Positions 36,987 to 47,445 of a DNA stretch of 64,000 nucleotides are shown piece after piece (position 1 is the stretch's first letter; each line of letters opens with the position of its first letter). The notes below the pieces were generated by a model. The model saw only the letters and a program-made list of their open reading frames with translations. It was not told the origin of the DNA and searched no databases. Both the position numbers and the translations under genes were made by a program. Location of the stretch: assembly GCA_004764695.1 (NCBI GenBank), contig SMSO01000014.1:137148-201147 (forward strand). The letters are read 5' to 3'. The stretch is from Schizochytrium sp. TIO01 (lineage: Eukaryota; Sar; Bigyra; Thraustochytrida; Thraustochytriidae).

Positions 36987-37790
36987 GTGTGCGGGGTTTA
37001 TGAGTCTCTTCATGTAATTACAAAATTCTAGTGAGAGAGATAATGTCTCTTTTGCTTATCAACAAAAAACCTCACATAGCCAAACACTGAAAAACTAGCC
37101 TACAAAAGATAACATACTACATTCTGATGTGCCATACGCCAGCCGGTAAGTGTGCCAATCTCTTTTATTCTTACCTATTAAGAAAAAGGGATTAGTGCCT
37201 CGGTTGGTCCTATGCCTGCCCATCTGCATATTTATTCTTTCCAACGACATGCCTTCATTTTTGTTTCACTTGATTAGTCCTTGTTTGTCTTGAAGTCTAG
37301 CGAACATGTTATAGACGTCATCTTGGTATTAGCATATAAAAAGCAGCTCTTCTGTGAGGACGGGAGTTTCTGGCGTAGTGCACAGCTCTGTGTGGCGCTC
37401 ACAACTGTAATGTATCTATGTATATATTTTAAGACTTGGCATTCAATTCTGAAATAATGAACTCTCTGTGCATTATAATATATTTGAGTTCGTCAAGGTG
37501 CGTCGTCAGCTGGACCTGAAAGTAGGGAAATCGACAAAGATCAAAACTATGTTGAGAGATAAAGATTGAAGTTATACACATACATTGAGATACAAAGATT
37601 AGATAGTGTGCAAGTCAGCTGGACCTGAAAATAGGGAAATAAACCATATACAAATATAGATTCAGAGAGATTAAGAGTATGCAAGGGACGCAAACGAGTA
37701 TGATACTCATTTTCCATTTTTAGCCCATTTCTCTTCTTTTCAACTGTTCCTAAAATAAAAAAATAGAGAAAGAGAGCTAGAGATTGATAA
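36987..37790. other. Intergenic, convergent gene ends, with a short duplication
   Basis: About 800 bp between the kinase stop and the RING gene stop. It holds a 27-bp direct repeat (see 37504-37640) and otherwise AT-rich sequence with no frame of note. Confidence 0.6.
37504..37640. repeat. Direct repeat, 110-bp spacing
   Basis: GTCAGCTGGACCTGAAAGTA at 37504 recurs at 37614 with one change, and both copies continue as GGGAAAT. This is a remnant of a local tandem duplication. Confidence 0.75.
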
Positions 37791-39668
37791 TCACTCAACC
37801 TCGTACTTACAAATTGGGCATGTCCGGGCAGCACTCAACCACCTATCAACACAACTCTTATGCATAAAATGGAAGCATGGTAACGTACGAAGTTCATCTT
37901 CAACCTGATAAGGCTCCATGCATATACAACAATCCGACTCACCACGCCGCAACGCATGCTCACGTATTGCGCCAAACGTCGTCACAGGCAATCTCTCTAA
38001 AATACGAGGATCCACACGCACAGGTCGCCGCAGTGATGGCATTATCAACAACACCAAACGATCAGCCTGGTCAAAATCAACACCTCCGCTTGCAGTAATC
38101 GGAAATACGTTTAATGAAGAGTGTAAAACCGGCGTTCGAGGATCTTGCATCGGCATCACAGCAATAACCTCGCGAAGCTCCTGCAGAAAGACCACACTAG
38201 GCCGCTGCGAAGTACGTGGATCATCCAACATTCGTTCCACAGAAATCCATAAAGGACAATCAGGGTTTGGCATAGGTTGCCCACATGGACAACAGAAAAT
38301 GGCACATCGAGGAAGTCCTCGTGGCGCTTCTGGAATACCACCACACCGCAGGCAGCGACTTCCAGAGTCTTCCTCCTCATCCCAAGGGGTACCATGCGAA
38401 GATGTGCTCAAAGCCTCGCCATGGCCCTCAATCGAGTCCTGAGACGCATCATCTACAAAATCAGGGGATCCCGGTGCATCCAAAACAAGCGCTTCACGTG
38501 AAATAGGTTCCCCTTGCGTATACACTGTTGAGCCCCTTGCCAAGACCCCACCACAACTAGGCTGTACATCAATTACACGCCACTCCATCATAACAACCTC
38601 TGAAATCTCGGCAGTACTGCGTGCAGTGCCTTCAAAGTAGTCGAGCCGCCGCTGTCGAATTTCCTCGCGAGACGCCGCTTGACCTCGTGCTACATGATTT
38701 CGACGACACACTCGCCCTTGAACATGTTGTTGAAATACAGGCACCCAAATGCTTTGCCCGCGCTCCACATGCACAGGCCCAACACTGCTTAAATACCGCG
38801 CAACTTGGACGCCAAGGTCATCCCTACGACCAGACCTTGGACTCTGCAAACTGCTCACACTGCTTCCTGCCACCGAGGATGCTGGCGAAACTGGCCTTTC
38901 CTGGACAGGATCCAAAGTTAACCTTTCTGGGAGCGTATCTGCCACTGGCAACAGCCTTAAATTCTCCACCGTGAGGACAGGGCTCTCCACATCAAAGTGC
39001 ATTGCAGTCTCCGCATTCACGACGCCGCCCTCCACAGGGTCGCATGCCCTTACCATAAACCAGGTTTGAGATTCCTCATCAAAAATGCTTTGGCCTGCCA
39101 CCAAGTGCAAAGATCCACCTTGCGCTTGCACCGTGCATGCCACACGTTTTACAGCTCGGAAACAAGCCCCATCTGTAAGATCTGCACGTTGCCATCCATC
39201 CATTTTCTGCATTGGAGACAGGAGAACCTTGCGCAGCTCGCGCCCTATACTTGGAGCATGCTGAATTGCAAATGCACATTGCACTCGTATGCGTGTCTTT
39301 CCCTTTTCTACAAGACCCAAGACGCCCCGCGGGAGCGTGCGCACAACCTTGAAGCGGGACCCCGCTACAACCTGGCCCTCGCAGCAGAGAGTTGGACCCA
39401 TTCCATCAAAAAGTTCGTCCACGAGATCTCGAGGGGCACTCCGGTCATCGTCATCATCATCATCATCATCGTCGCTGTCGCCGTCGCTAGGCACGGAAGC
39501 ACTAAGGATGCCATTGCCAATTGTGCCATCCTCGCGGCTGCACGAGCCCAGCTGAAGAAGAACAACCTCCTCGAGAGGAGACCACTTCGCAGCGTCAACT
39601 GCGTCGCTCACAGGAATAGGAGCCGCGGCAACGGGGCCGCGACCACGCTGCGAACCGGCGTTGCCCAT
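37791..39668 (-). CDS. RING-H2 E3 ubiquitin ligase candidate, N-myristoylation signal
   Basis: This 625-aa frame starts at the ATG at 39666-39668. The C-terminus is a complete RING-H2 finger: C580, C583, C598, H600, H603, C606, C617 and C620, with spacing Cx2C-x14-CxHx2Hx2C-x10-Cx2C, expected to recruit an E2 enzyme. The N-terminus MGNAGS fits an N-myristoylation signal (Gly2, Ser6), so membrane attachment is likely. A run of ten Asp (66-75) is encoded by a trinucleotide array. A second cysteine cluster (C439, C442, C455, C459, C460, C462, C471) may bind zinc. The middle part (about 100-420) has no domain I recognise; the Ser/Arg-rich segment near 260-280 looks disordered. Substrate unknown. 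Confidence 0.85.
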   Translation of the reverse strand: MGNAGSQRGRGPVAAAPIPVSDAVDAAKWSPLEEVVLLQLGSCSREDGTIGNGILSASVPSDGDSDDDDDDDDDDRSAPRDLVDELFDGMGPTLCCEGQVVAGSRFKVVRTLPRGVLGLVEKGKTRIRVQCAFAIQHAPSIGRELRKVLLSPMQKMDGWQRADLTDGACFRAVKRVACTVQAQGGSLHLVAGQSIFDEESQTWFMVRACDPVEGGVVNAETAMHFDVESPVLTVENLRLLPVADTLPERLTLDPVQERPVSPASSVAGSSVSSLQSPRSGRRDDLGVQVARYLSSVGPVHVERGQSIWVPVFQQHVQGRVCRRNHVARGQAASREEIRQRRLDYFEGTARSTAEISEVVMMEWRVIDVQPSCGGVLARGSTVYTQGEPISREALVLDAPGSPDFVDDASQDSIEGHGEALSTSSHGTPWDEEEDSGSRCLRCGGIPEAPRGLPRCAIFCCPCGQPMPNPDCPLWISVERMLDDPRTSQRPSVVFLQELREVIAVMPMQDPRTPVLHSSLNVFPITASGGVDFDQADRLVLLIMPSLRRPVRVDPRILERLPVTTFGAIREHALRRGESDCCICMEPYQVEDELRTLPCFHFMHKSCVDRWLSAARTCPICKYEVE

Positions 39669-40295
39669 CGCTCACTTCAAGGTTTGCTTTGCCTTTGGCT
39701 CCAGAGACCTAACTAACTCCCCTCATATTTCTCTCTTCTTCAAAAAATCATCCTCGTCGTTGTTTTCTACATTGAGTTTACGCTAGGACTAGTTAACCCG
39801 AAATTCACAAGAAAAAGGGCTCGAGTACTCACTCAATTCCTTTTCTTTTACTAATACTAGTTTCCTTTTGTTTTCGTTCCTCTTGTCTTGACTACGAGCT
39901 AGCAGTGTGCTTTGTTTGACGCGTACAGCGAGAGGTAGCTGTACTGCAAGTGGCCAAGGGCACAACGACGGTGAGTGATGAGTGGTAACAGTACGAGGTT
40001 TTCACTTCTGACCCAGTGCCCATCCACTCACGTCAACAACAGACGTAAGCTTGGAGCCCAATTCTCTACAAAGGGAAGAAGATAGCGGATTATTAATGGC
40101 AGGTCCTAGGTAGCTCCTAAGTTAGTAGCGATCTCTCGATTGAGATGAGTAATGAGTCTAAGCATGGCGGAAAACAAGGGAAACAAAAGCAGTCACTAAA
40201 ATACAAACTAGGAAACCAGCACGAAGAATAAAAAGCCTCTGGGTCTTTTAAAAATAAGAATAGATTGGTTGTATTTATACTTAGTTTCAGGCGGT
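39669..40295. other. Intergenic, upstream of the RING gene
   Basis: About 630 bp between two minus-strand genes. The part next to 39669 should hold the RING gene promoter. I see no clear TATA box or repeated motif. Confidence 0.5.
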
Positions 40296-41891
40296 CTATG
40301 CATTTCCGCCGTCTTCATTGTCTTCAAAGTCTTCGTAATCTCCATCACTTTCATCGTCATCGGGGTTGGTTCGATCCAAGATCTCATTGTCTTCATCTTC
40401 ATCCTCAAGATCCTCATCATCGATAAGCTGGCCTACAGGGGCAAAGTATGTGTCAATTAACTCAATCTCAAAACGCAAAATAGCATCGGGGGGTATAACT
40501 GGAGGGCGACCCGTTTCGCCATATGCCATGTGTGGCTGTACGCGAAGATTAATACGCTCACCTCGAGACATCAGTCGCACTGCTTTATCCCAGGCTGGAA
40601 TGACATGCCCTCCACCTACCAGAAAGTCAAACGGACGTCCACGTTTTCGAGACGATTCAAACACTGTTCCATTGTCCAATGAGGCTACATAATGGACCAT
40701 CGCAAATTGGCCCTTGCGTGGAAAGCGCTGACCATCGCCTGGAAACACTCGTTCTAATTCAATGCCGTCCAAGTCATCCTCACAGGTCACACTTTCTGTA
40801 TCTAAATAAGACAAGACGCTTTCTTCGTCTACAGATTTCTCTTCACTGTACTCCTCCTCATCAATAGGAAAGTCTTCATCTCCGTCTCCTGCAAATTTGC
40901 TCTCGCGCCCCGTTTTCCCCTCCTCTAGGATATCACTATCATCATCATCGCCGTCGTCCTCTTCTCTCCCATCGCCTCTATTCTTGCGGCCTCGCTTACC
41001 CTTGCCTTGTGGACTTGAAGGAGTTCCAGTACGCCCACCAAGTAAATCTGTTGTATTCTCATCGTCCTCATCTTCGCCGTACAAAGGACCCGATAAATTA
41101 TTTTCAACACGATAATCTAGAACTGCAGTATACAGCGGTTCTCGAAATTTTAGCTTGACGCCCATTTCTTGAATATCTGACATTTGAATCGCCGCCAGAG
41201 CGCTCATATCGTCAAAACCCTCCTCCACCAATCGATCGTAAAGAACCTCTAAATTATGCACTGCAAGGAATCGCTGAACTTGTAAAAGACCTTCTTCAGC
41301 ACGTTGTGCTGCAGACTCTTCCATTGTCTTATACTTTCCAAAATGCTCAATAAGCTTATCCCGCTCTTGCTCTCGTGCCTGCTCAAAGTCCAAAATATCA
41401 TCCAAATCATCAGTGCCAAGGAATGCTGGTTTGTCCCATGATGATTCACCCGTGCGGGTGTTATAATAAAACACATTGCCTTCGTCATCAAAAGCTTTCT
41501 GGTAAACACTAGCCACCAAGAGCTTCAGCCGTTTTCGTGCTGCTCTTGTGCGGAAAAGGTTTTGGATAAATTGTGCCGCCTCAGTTTCCGTCATATCGTC
41601 AGCTTTGCGAAGTGCTCCACGCTTACGTTTAGATTCCTGCTGCTCGAAACGTCTTCGTGCGCGAGGTGTCAGGACATCATCACCCATCAAAAGCGCAGGT
41701 TTCGTCCAGCTCGTCTCTCCGCTCAACACATTGCGATAATACCAACATCGACTTCCCTCATCGTATATACGCTCGTAAACAGACCTTGCAAGCGTACGAA
41801 CTTGCTCACGAGCACGCAATGAGCGAAACCAAGCCTGCAAAGTACATGCTGCCTCCAGCCGGTCTTCATCATCATAATCTACGAAACCCAT
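40296..41891 (-). CDS. IQ-WW-IQ-WW-SAM-FKBP peptidyl-prolyl isomerase
   Basis: This 531-aa frame starts at the ATG at 41889-41891. In order: IQ-like helix (13-32), WW-like module (39-68, W62), linker with VLTPRARR, second IQ-like helix (104-124), second WW-like module (130-159, W152), a SAM-like helical bundle (about 203-262), a very acidic linker (270-383), an FKBP domain (384-482) and an acidic tail. The FKBP part aligns with FKBP12 from GDGQRFPRKGQ onward. Its pocket residues are present: Y401, F411, F421, V430, I431, W434, Y457, V465, I466 and F474; Asp37 of FKBP12 is Glu412 here. It should isomerise Xaa-Pro bonds and may bind FK506 or rapamycin. Divergent from the IQ-WW repeat gene at 42445, which carries the same module. 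Confidence 0.9.
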   Translation of the reverse strand: MGFVDYDDEDRLEAACTLQAWFRSLRAREQVRTLARSVYERIYDEGSRCWYYRNVLSGETSWTKPALLMGDDVLTPRARRRFEQQESKRKRGALRKADDMTETEAAQFIQNLFRTRAARKRLKLLVASVYQKAFDDEGNVFYYNTRTGESSWDKPAFLGTDDLDDILDFEQAREQERDKLIEHFGKYKTMEESAAQRAEEGLLQVQRFLAVHNLEVLYDRLVEEGFDDMSALAAIQMSDIQEMGVKLKFREPLYTAVLDYRVENNLSGPLYGEDEDDENTTDLLGGRTGTPSSPQGKGKRGRKNRGDGREEDDGDDDDSDILEEGKTGRESKFAGDGDEDFPIDEEEYSEEKSVDEESVLSYLDTESVTCEDDLDGIELERVFPGDGQRFPRKGQFAMVHYVASLDNGTVFESSRKRGRPFDFLVGGGHVIPAWDKAVRLMSRGERINLRVQPHMAYGETGRPPVIPPDAILRFEIELIDTYFAPVGQLIDDEDLEDEDEDNEILDRTNPDDDESDGDYEDFEDNEDGGNA

Positions 41892-42444
41892 GTCAATGCC
41901 GTGCCTCTAGGAAAACGCAGTTAACTAACTAGGCGGCCACTACGCACAGCCGCCCAGCACTGTCGAGAACCCTAGAGAGCTCACGATCAGCCACAGAAAC
42001 CGAACCTCGTCCCTCGGAAAAGAAAAAAAATAGTTGCATTGCTGTAACCAAACGCGAGGCGCGGACCACTCCACATCGATCTCGTCGAGATAATCTCCTC
42101 CTCCTACTGTCTAGCTACCACTACGTACTAATCATGATGGTAGATGCGGCACGTGAGTACACACCTTTTTAGTTCATTTTATGAAAGACTTGCCTGGTCT
42201 TTCAACATTACTACTATTAGCAGTATCCTAGCTAAATGGTATTAGTAGTAAATAGTACTGGAATCATGTTGATAGCTAGCTGCGGATCCGTTCTCCAAAG
42301 AAAACCAAGTACACACTACCTAGTTAGTAAGTAAGGACTATGGTGCGAGGCAAGTTGACGTTCGAGCATCTCTTGGCAACACAAGAAAAGGCTTGAACAT
42401 AGAGAGCGCGATCAAGGAGGGTCGCGCAGCAAAGTGTGGACACT
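41892..42444. promoter_or_regulatory. Shared divergent promoter region of the two IQ-WW genes
   Basis: 553 bp separate the start codons of the FKBP gene (minus) and the repeat gene (plus). Both promoters must lie here unless they extend into the genes, so co-regulation is possible. No specific binding motif is recognisable. Confidence 0.4.
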
Positions 42445-45400
42445 ATGCGGACAGCGCCAGATGATGGCTTACAACCAGAAGCTTCGCCAGCATTTACAGC
42501 GGAACCCTTAAATCTTGATGGTCGAAACGAAAAGGAACGCAACAAACTTCATGCTAGCTTTGTACCGAACGTGTTTGATCTTGTAGGTACAACAATCCTG
42601 CGGAAGCGCGAATTTGATTTAGTCCAAGCCAAGCAGGAACAATGGATGCGGATTGCAAAGGCCCCCGGAATTAATTCCAGGCGGAAGATGCCCAAACTAC
42701 AACTCGAACAACAGGAAAGTGACGGTATTGGCGGGCTAGAACCCTGCTTACCCTTTTTACGTGAGCCCTCTTCTCAGGAGGTTACAAGGAAAAGGCGCCG
42801 CGAGTTTGCAGATAATAATCCTAGCTCTGTGCGCACCAGTCTCACGTTAGGCAGCTCCATGCATCGTCTAGTGATAGAGAAGCGTAATGCAGCCAAGAAA
42901 AAATTACTAGAGGCCCATGCCATGGATTTTGATTGCGATGACCACGAAAACGCGTTTATTGCCTGGGAACACGAAACCAAAGATAATTATAAACTTATGA
43001 AACACATGTCTAACAGAGCTGAGTTTGAGCAGCTTTGTCATTGCAATGCTGCATGCAAAATGGGAACTCCAGCCGTCATAAAATGTTTCAGTTGCATCAA
43101 GTATGACCCTCTCATGCAAGGGCACTATTGTGAGAAATGTTTTCTCCATCGACACCCCCCACATCGTCTTAAACATCACTATACGCGAATTAATGATATT
43201 GACTCGGGTCCGCTCAAACAGGAGTGGGGTATCCATATGAAACGACTTGAGCTCGAGCGGCGTGTTCTTCAGTATCAAGACGCCATCAACATCGTCACAC
43301 TCAATAAAAAGGCACCACTACAAAATAATGACACCCATGAAATGAACAACATGCGCCCTCAACAAGGTGACGCTACTACTCCTCAACCGCAAACGGATAC
43401 CTACGAGAAGCGCATTGAAGAAGCGACCCGTCAGGTAGACCTCACAGCCGATACACTTCGCAATCTACGAAAGCGGCTTCCGAAAAATTACTTGCCACAT
43501 GAGGCAGCTTCTAAACTTCAGAGTATTTGGCGGGCCCGCAAGGCTCATCAGAGCCTTTACAAGCTATTACGACAGAATATCACAGCTTTTGTCGATCCTT
43601 CTTCAGGAAAAACCTTTTACTATAACGCTCTTACAAACAAATCAACCTACGAAAAACCCCATTTACAGAGGCCCAAGTTCACAAAGCGTGAAGCCGCATC
43701 TCTAGTTCAGGCTCTCTACCGGCAGAAAAAGGCTCGTCAAGGTATTCGAGAGCTTGTTCAGCTGAATTTAGAACGACATGTGGATCCAACAACAGGAAAA
43801 GTTTATTATTATAGCCATGGCACCCAAGCAACTTTTTGGGCAGAAAGTGCACCAGCCTTTGTTCGTGGAGTGGAGATACTCACCCCTCGCACGCGAGCGC
43901 GAAAACGACTCATCTACGAGAAACGGCAAGCTGGGATTTTTAAATCAGCAGATAAACTCACTACGCATGAGGCTGCTAGGATGATACAGAGCCGCTTCAG
44001 AGCCAATCAGTGCCGTAAAAAGATGCAACTTGCACTTTTGCAAAGAATGCGTAAACTTGTGCAGGAAGATTCAGGAACAGTCTACTATTATGATACTGTG
44101 AAAGGAACAACAATGTGGGAAAAACCTGCTCTCTTGCAAAGTTTCCAAGACAACGAAATTGAAGACTTTCATGACGTTGGCAGTCAAAAACGCACTCCTC
44201 GCAAAGTTGAGACGCCTGAAGAGGCAGCTCAAATCCTACAACGTTTGTGGAAGTGGAAAAAGGCTCGGGACCGCATGCGTCAACTTGTGCTCGGGACCTA
44301 TGAAAAAATATTTGATGAAGGTACACAACAATTTTACTACCACAATACAAAGACTGGAAAAACCTGCTGGGCTACTCAGGCACCAGCGCACCTTGCTGGA
44401 GTTAACATCCTCACCCCTCGTAGTCGTGTGGCCAAAGAACGTGCAGAATCACGGAAACAAGCTGGTCTCTTCAAATCATGTGAGATCTTAGACGAAACCT
44501 CCGCGGCTCTCATGATTCAAAGCTGTTTTCGCGCCAAACAAAGCCGCAACAAAATTCAGAATATCATCAAGACACATCTTCGTAAGATAACTGATCAGAC
44601 AACCGGCCAAACATATTATTTCAACAAACTTACACAGGAAACTACTTGGGTTAAACCTAAGCTTATGCAAGACCTTTCAGTCAAAAGCTTCGCTTCTGAG
44701 GATACTAAATCACCTCGCAAAAAGAGAAAACCGCGCGTTTTTGCCACACAAGACGAAGCTGCAGCAACACTTCCAGGCCATGTACCGCCGTAAAAAGGCT
44801 CGAGATCGTATTAGGCACTTGCTTCAAGCTCGTTTTGAAAAATACATCGATCCAGAGTCTGGGCTCACATACTACCTTAACACTGTCACGCAGGAAACCA
44901 CCTGGGAAGCCCCTGCACTCTTGGACGAAGCATCCATTCTCACGCCCAAAAGTCGCGAGCGCAAGGCACTTGTGGAGGCCAAAAAGGCCCGAGGAGAGTT
45001 CCGCATGGCCATTGATCTTACTGAGGAAGATGCTGCGCGCATGGTACAGCGTAACTATCGTGCTAACCGGGCACGTGCGCGTGTCCGAGATATTTTACTT
45101 AAAGTCATTGCAAAAGCATCCGATGAAAATGGCAATGTATACTATGTCAATGTGCAAACAATGGAGGCAACTTATGAAAAACCAGCACTGTTAAGGCGAC
45201 TCACAGATTCAAAGCTAGGTTCATATAACACACTACTCCTTCATAATCAAGATCGCAAAAAGAGAACACCGCGCGTTTTTGCCTCACAAGACGAAGCTGC
45301 AGCAACACTCCAGGCTATGTACCGCCGTAAAAAGGCTCGAGATCGTATTAGGCACTTGCTTCAAGCTCGTTTTGAAAAATACATCGATCCAGAGTCTGGG

Positions 45401-46885
45401 CTCACATACTACCTTAACACTGTCACGCAGGAAACCACCTGGGAAGCCCCTGCACTCTTGGACGAAGCATCCATTCTCACGCCCAAAAGTCGCGAGCGCA
45501 AGGCACTTGTGGAGGCCAAAAAGGCCCGAGGAGAGTTCCGCATGGCCATTGATCTTACTGAGGAAGATGCTGCGCGCATGGTACAGCGTAACTATCGTGC
45601 TAACCGGGCACGTGCGCGTGTCCGAGATATTTTACTTAAAGTCATTGCAAAAGCATCCGATGAAAATGGCAATGTATACTATGTCAATGTGCAAACAATG
45701 GAGGCAACTTATGAAAAACCAGCACTGTTAAGGCGACTCACAGATTCAAAACTGGGTTCTTATAGAACTCTCGTGCAACAATCTATTAAGGCACAGGATG
45801 AAAACCCAAGTAGAGGTAAACCTTCTCGAAAATATGGTTCACAAGATGAAGCTGCATCAGCTTTACAAGGAATGTATCGACGTAAGAAAGCTCGTGATCG
45901 CATTCGTGCGCTTCTGCAGGCCCGCTTTGAAAAACACTATGACCCTTCGTCAGGGGCTGCATATTTCCTGAACACGGCAACCGGAGAGACTTCTTGGGAT
46001 GCGCCAACTTTATTAAATGAAGATAGCGTTCTTACACCTAAAAGTCGAGAACGCAAAGCTAAGTTGGAGGCTAAAAAGGATAGAGGAGAGTTTCGGACAG
46101 CCAAAGACCTTTCAGACGAGGACGCTGCACGCATGGTTCAAAGGGTGTTCCGTGCTAACCGCGCTCGCGAACGCGTGCGCACTCTTTTAACGCAGCTTAT
46201 TGTCCGTGCACGGGATGCTGACGGTTATCTTTACTACATAAATATGCAAACAATGGAGGCTTCTTATCAGAAACCGATCTTGCTGCGTAAACTCTCAGAC
46301 TCCAAACTTGGATCCTATCGAACGATCATGCAACAACAAGATACTCAACAGACTCCTCAGCATGCGCGAAAATACCAGAGTGAAGAGGAAGCTGCTTCTG
46401 CTTTGCAAGCCATGTATCGCCGTAAACAAGCCCGGGATCGAGTGCGAGCACTGCTTCTTCTTTATCTCGAAAAGGCTGTTGACCAAGATGGACATGAGTA
46501 TTACTTTAATACTCTTACAAATACTAGCTCCTGGTACAAGCCTCAGGTACTGAAAGGTTTCGAGGTCCTTACGCCTCGGCAGCGCCATCAGCGGCTTTTA
46601 GCTCAGCAGAAACGTGATGCTGGTTTGTTCAAGGACGCCAGCACCATGACACGAGATGAGGCTGCTATTTTCATCCAAAAATGGTTTCGTGGTGTATCAG
46701 CGAAATCAAAGCTGCGAAACATTCTTATCAATACCATTATTAAAGCGCGGGACGAGCATGGTAATCTATACTTTATCAATCAAGCCACAGGAGAGGCTTC
46801 ATGGGAAAAACCAACACTCTTGCGTGATCTCAGTGACTCCAAACTTGCCTCCTTCAAGGAGAATGATGAACACTACTATGAATAA
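42445..46885 (+). CDS. Giant IQ-WW repeat protein with zinc finger, one-base frameshift at 44771-44772
   Basis: The ATG at 42445 opens a frame that closes at 44793; the next frame continues the same repeats from about 44773 to the TAA at 46883-46885. A single extra T explains the break (see 44771-44772); read through, the product is about 1479 aa. N-terminal part: a Cys/His cluster at 198-246 resembling a B-box/ZZ-type finger (CHCNAAC, CFSC, CEKC, HRHPPH), then a coiled stretch. From about 43490 follow 13 modules, each an IQ-like helix (for example EAAxxLQAMYRRKKARDRIR) and a WW-like segment (for example YYLNTVTQETTWEAP). Odd and even modules alternate in type; one type carries the linker ILTPKSRERK. 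IQ helices suggest binding of calmodulin or centrin-like proteins, WW segments binding of proline-rich ligands. Likely a scaffold; localisation unknown. Confidence 0.8.
44715..45228 (+). repeat. Tandem duplication inside the IQ-WW gene, copy 1
   Basis: The unit matches 45253-45765 at an offset of 537 bp (538 before the extra T), or 179 codons, so it is in frame. It is identical by eye from about 44783 to 45205, silent positions included. It encodes two IQ-WW modules. Confidence 0.9.
44771..44772 (+). other. Frameshift: one extra T compared with the duplicate copy
   Basis: The first copy reads CAACACTTCCAGG, while the near-identical second copy, 537 bp on, reads CAACACTCCAGG at the matching place. 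The extra T moves the reading frame and creates the stop at 44791-44793. It could be an assembly error in a near-perfect repeat or a real mutation. Confidence 0.85.
45253..45765 (+). repeat. Tandem duplication inside the IQ-WW gene, copy 2
   Basis: Second copy of the 537-bp unit. The identity at silent sites implies a recent duplication or gene conversion; the more distant copies downstream (from about 45840) differ at many codons. Confidence 0.9.
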
Positions 46886-47445
46886 TAAAACAAATGATGT
46901 CTTCTTTTCTCCTCCCAACATTCTTCAAGTAAAAGATCCTTGATTTAAAAGTTTGATACATAGCTACAGAGTGAATTATTGATGCATTAGCACCTTTGGA
47001 TATAATCAAAGACTCGCAATACATATGTTCTTAAAGACCGTTCTTCACTGGCAAGATCTCTTGTTCCTGTACATATGAATTGACGAAATTTACAAGCCCA
47101 ATTTGATTCTTGTGCTAGAGTGTAGAACTCATAACCCTGATGAAAATTTGGAATGAGCTAAAAATGGCACACTGCTTCCCGTATCTCACATAAAACATTT
47201 GTCCCTCTTCCACGAAAAATTAAACAAATACAGACACTTAGTTATTTCTTAGCCAAATCTGATTGTTTATTTCTGATAAAAACAAAAGGAAAATTCTGGC
47301 TCAGAGATTCGCGTGATGGACACGTATGTGCTTAACTTCAAATAAACTAAAACAATGAGACTCGTTCTTCACGTCTACATGGGACATGCTCCTAAAAACA
47401 AGCAAAATGTAGCTATTCGTAGGGTTCATTAAGCTCGAATGAAAT
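46886..47445. other. Intergenic between convergent gene ends
   Basis: About 560 bp of AT-rich sequence between the stops of the IQ-WW gene and the glycosyltransferase gene. It presumably holds both 3' UTRs. I see no other feature. Confidence 0.6.

Noticed and set aside
38997-39716. 239-codon plus-strand frame
   Set aside because: Antisense shadow of the RING gene's N-terminal half.
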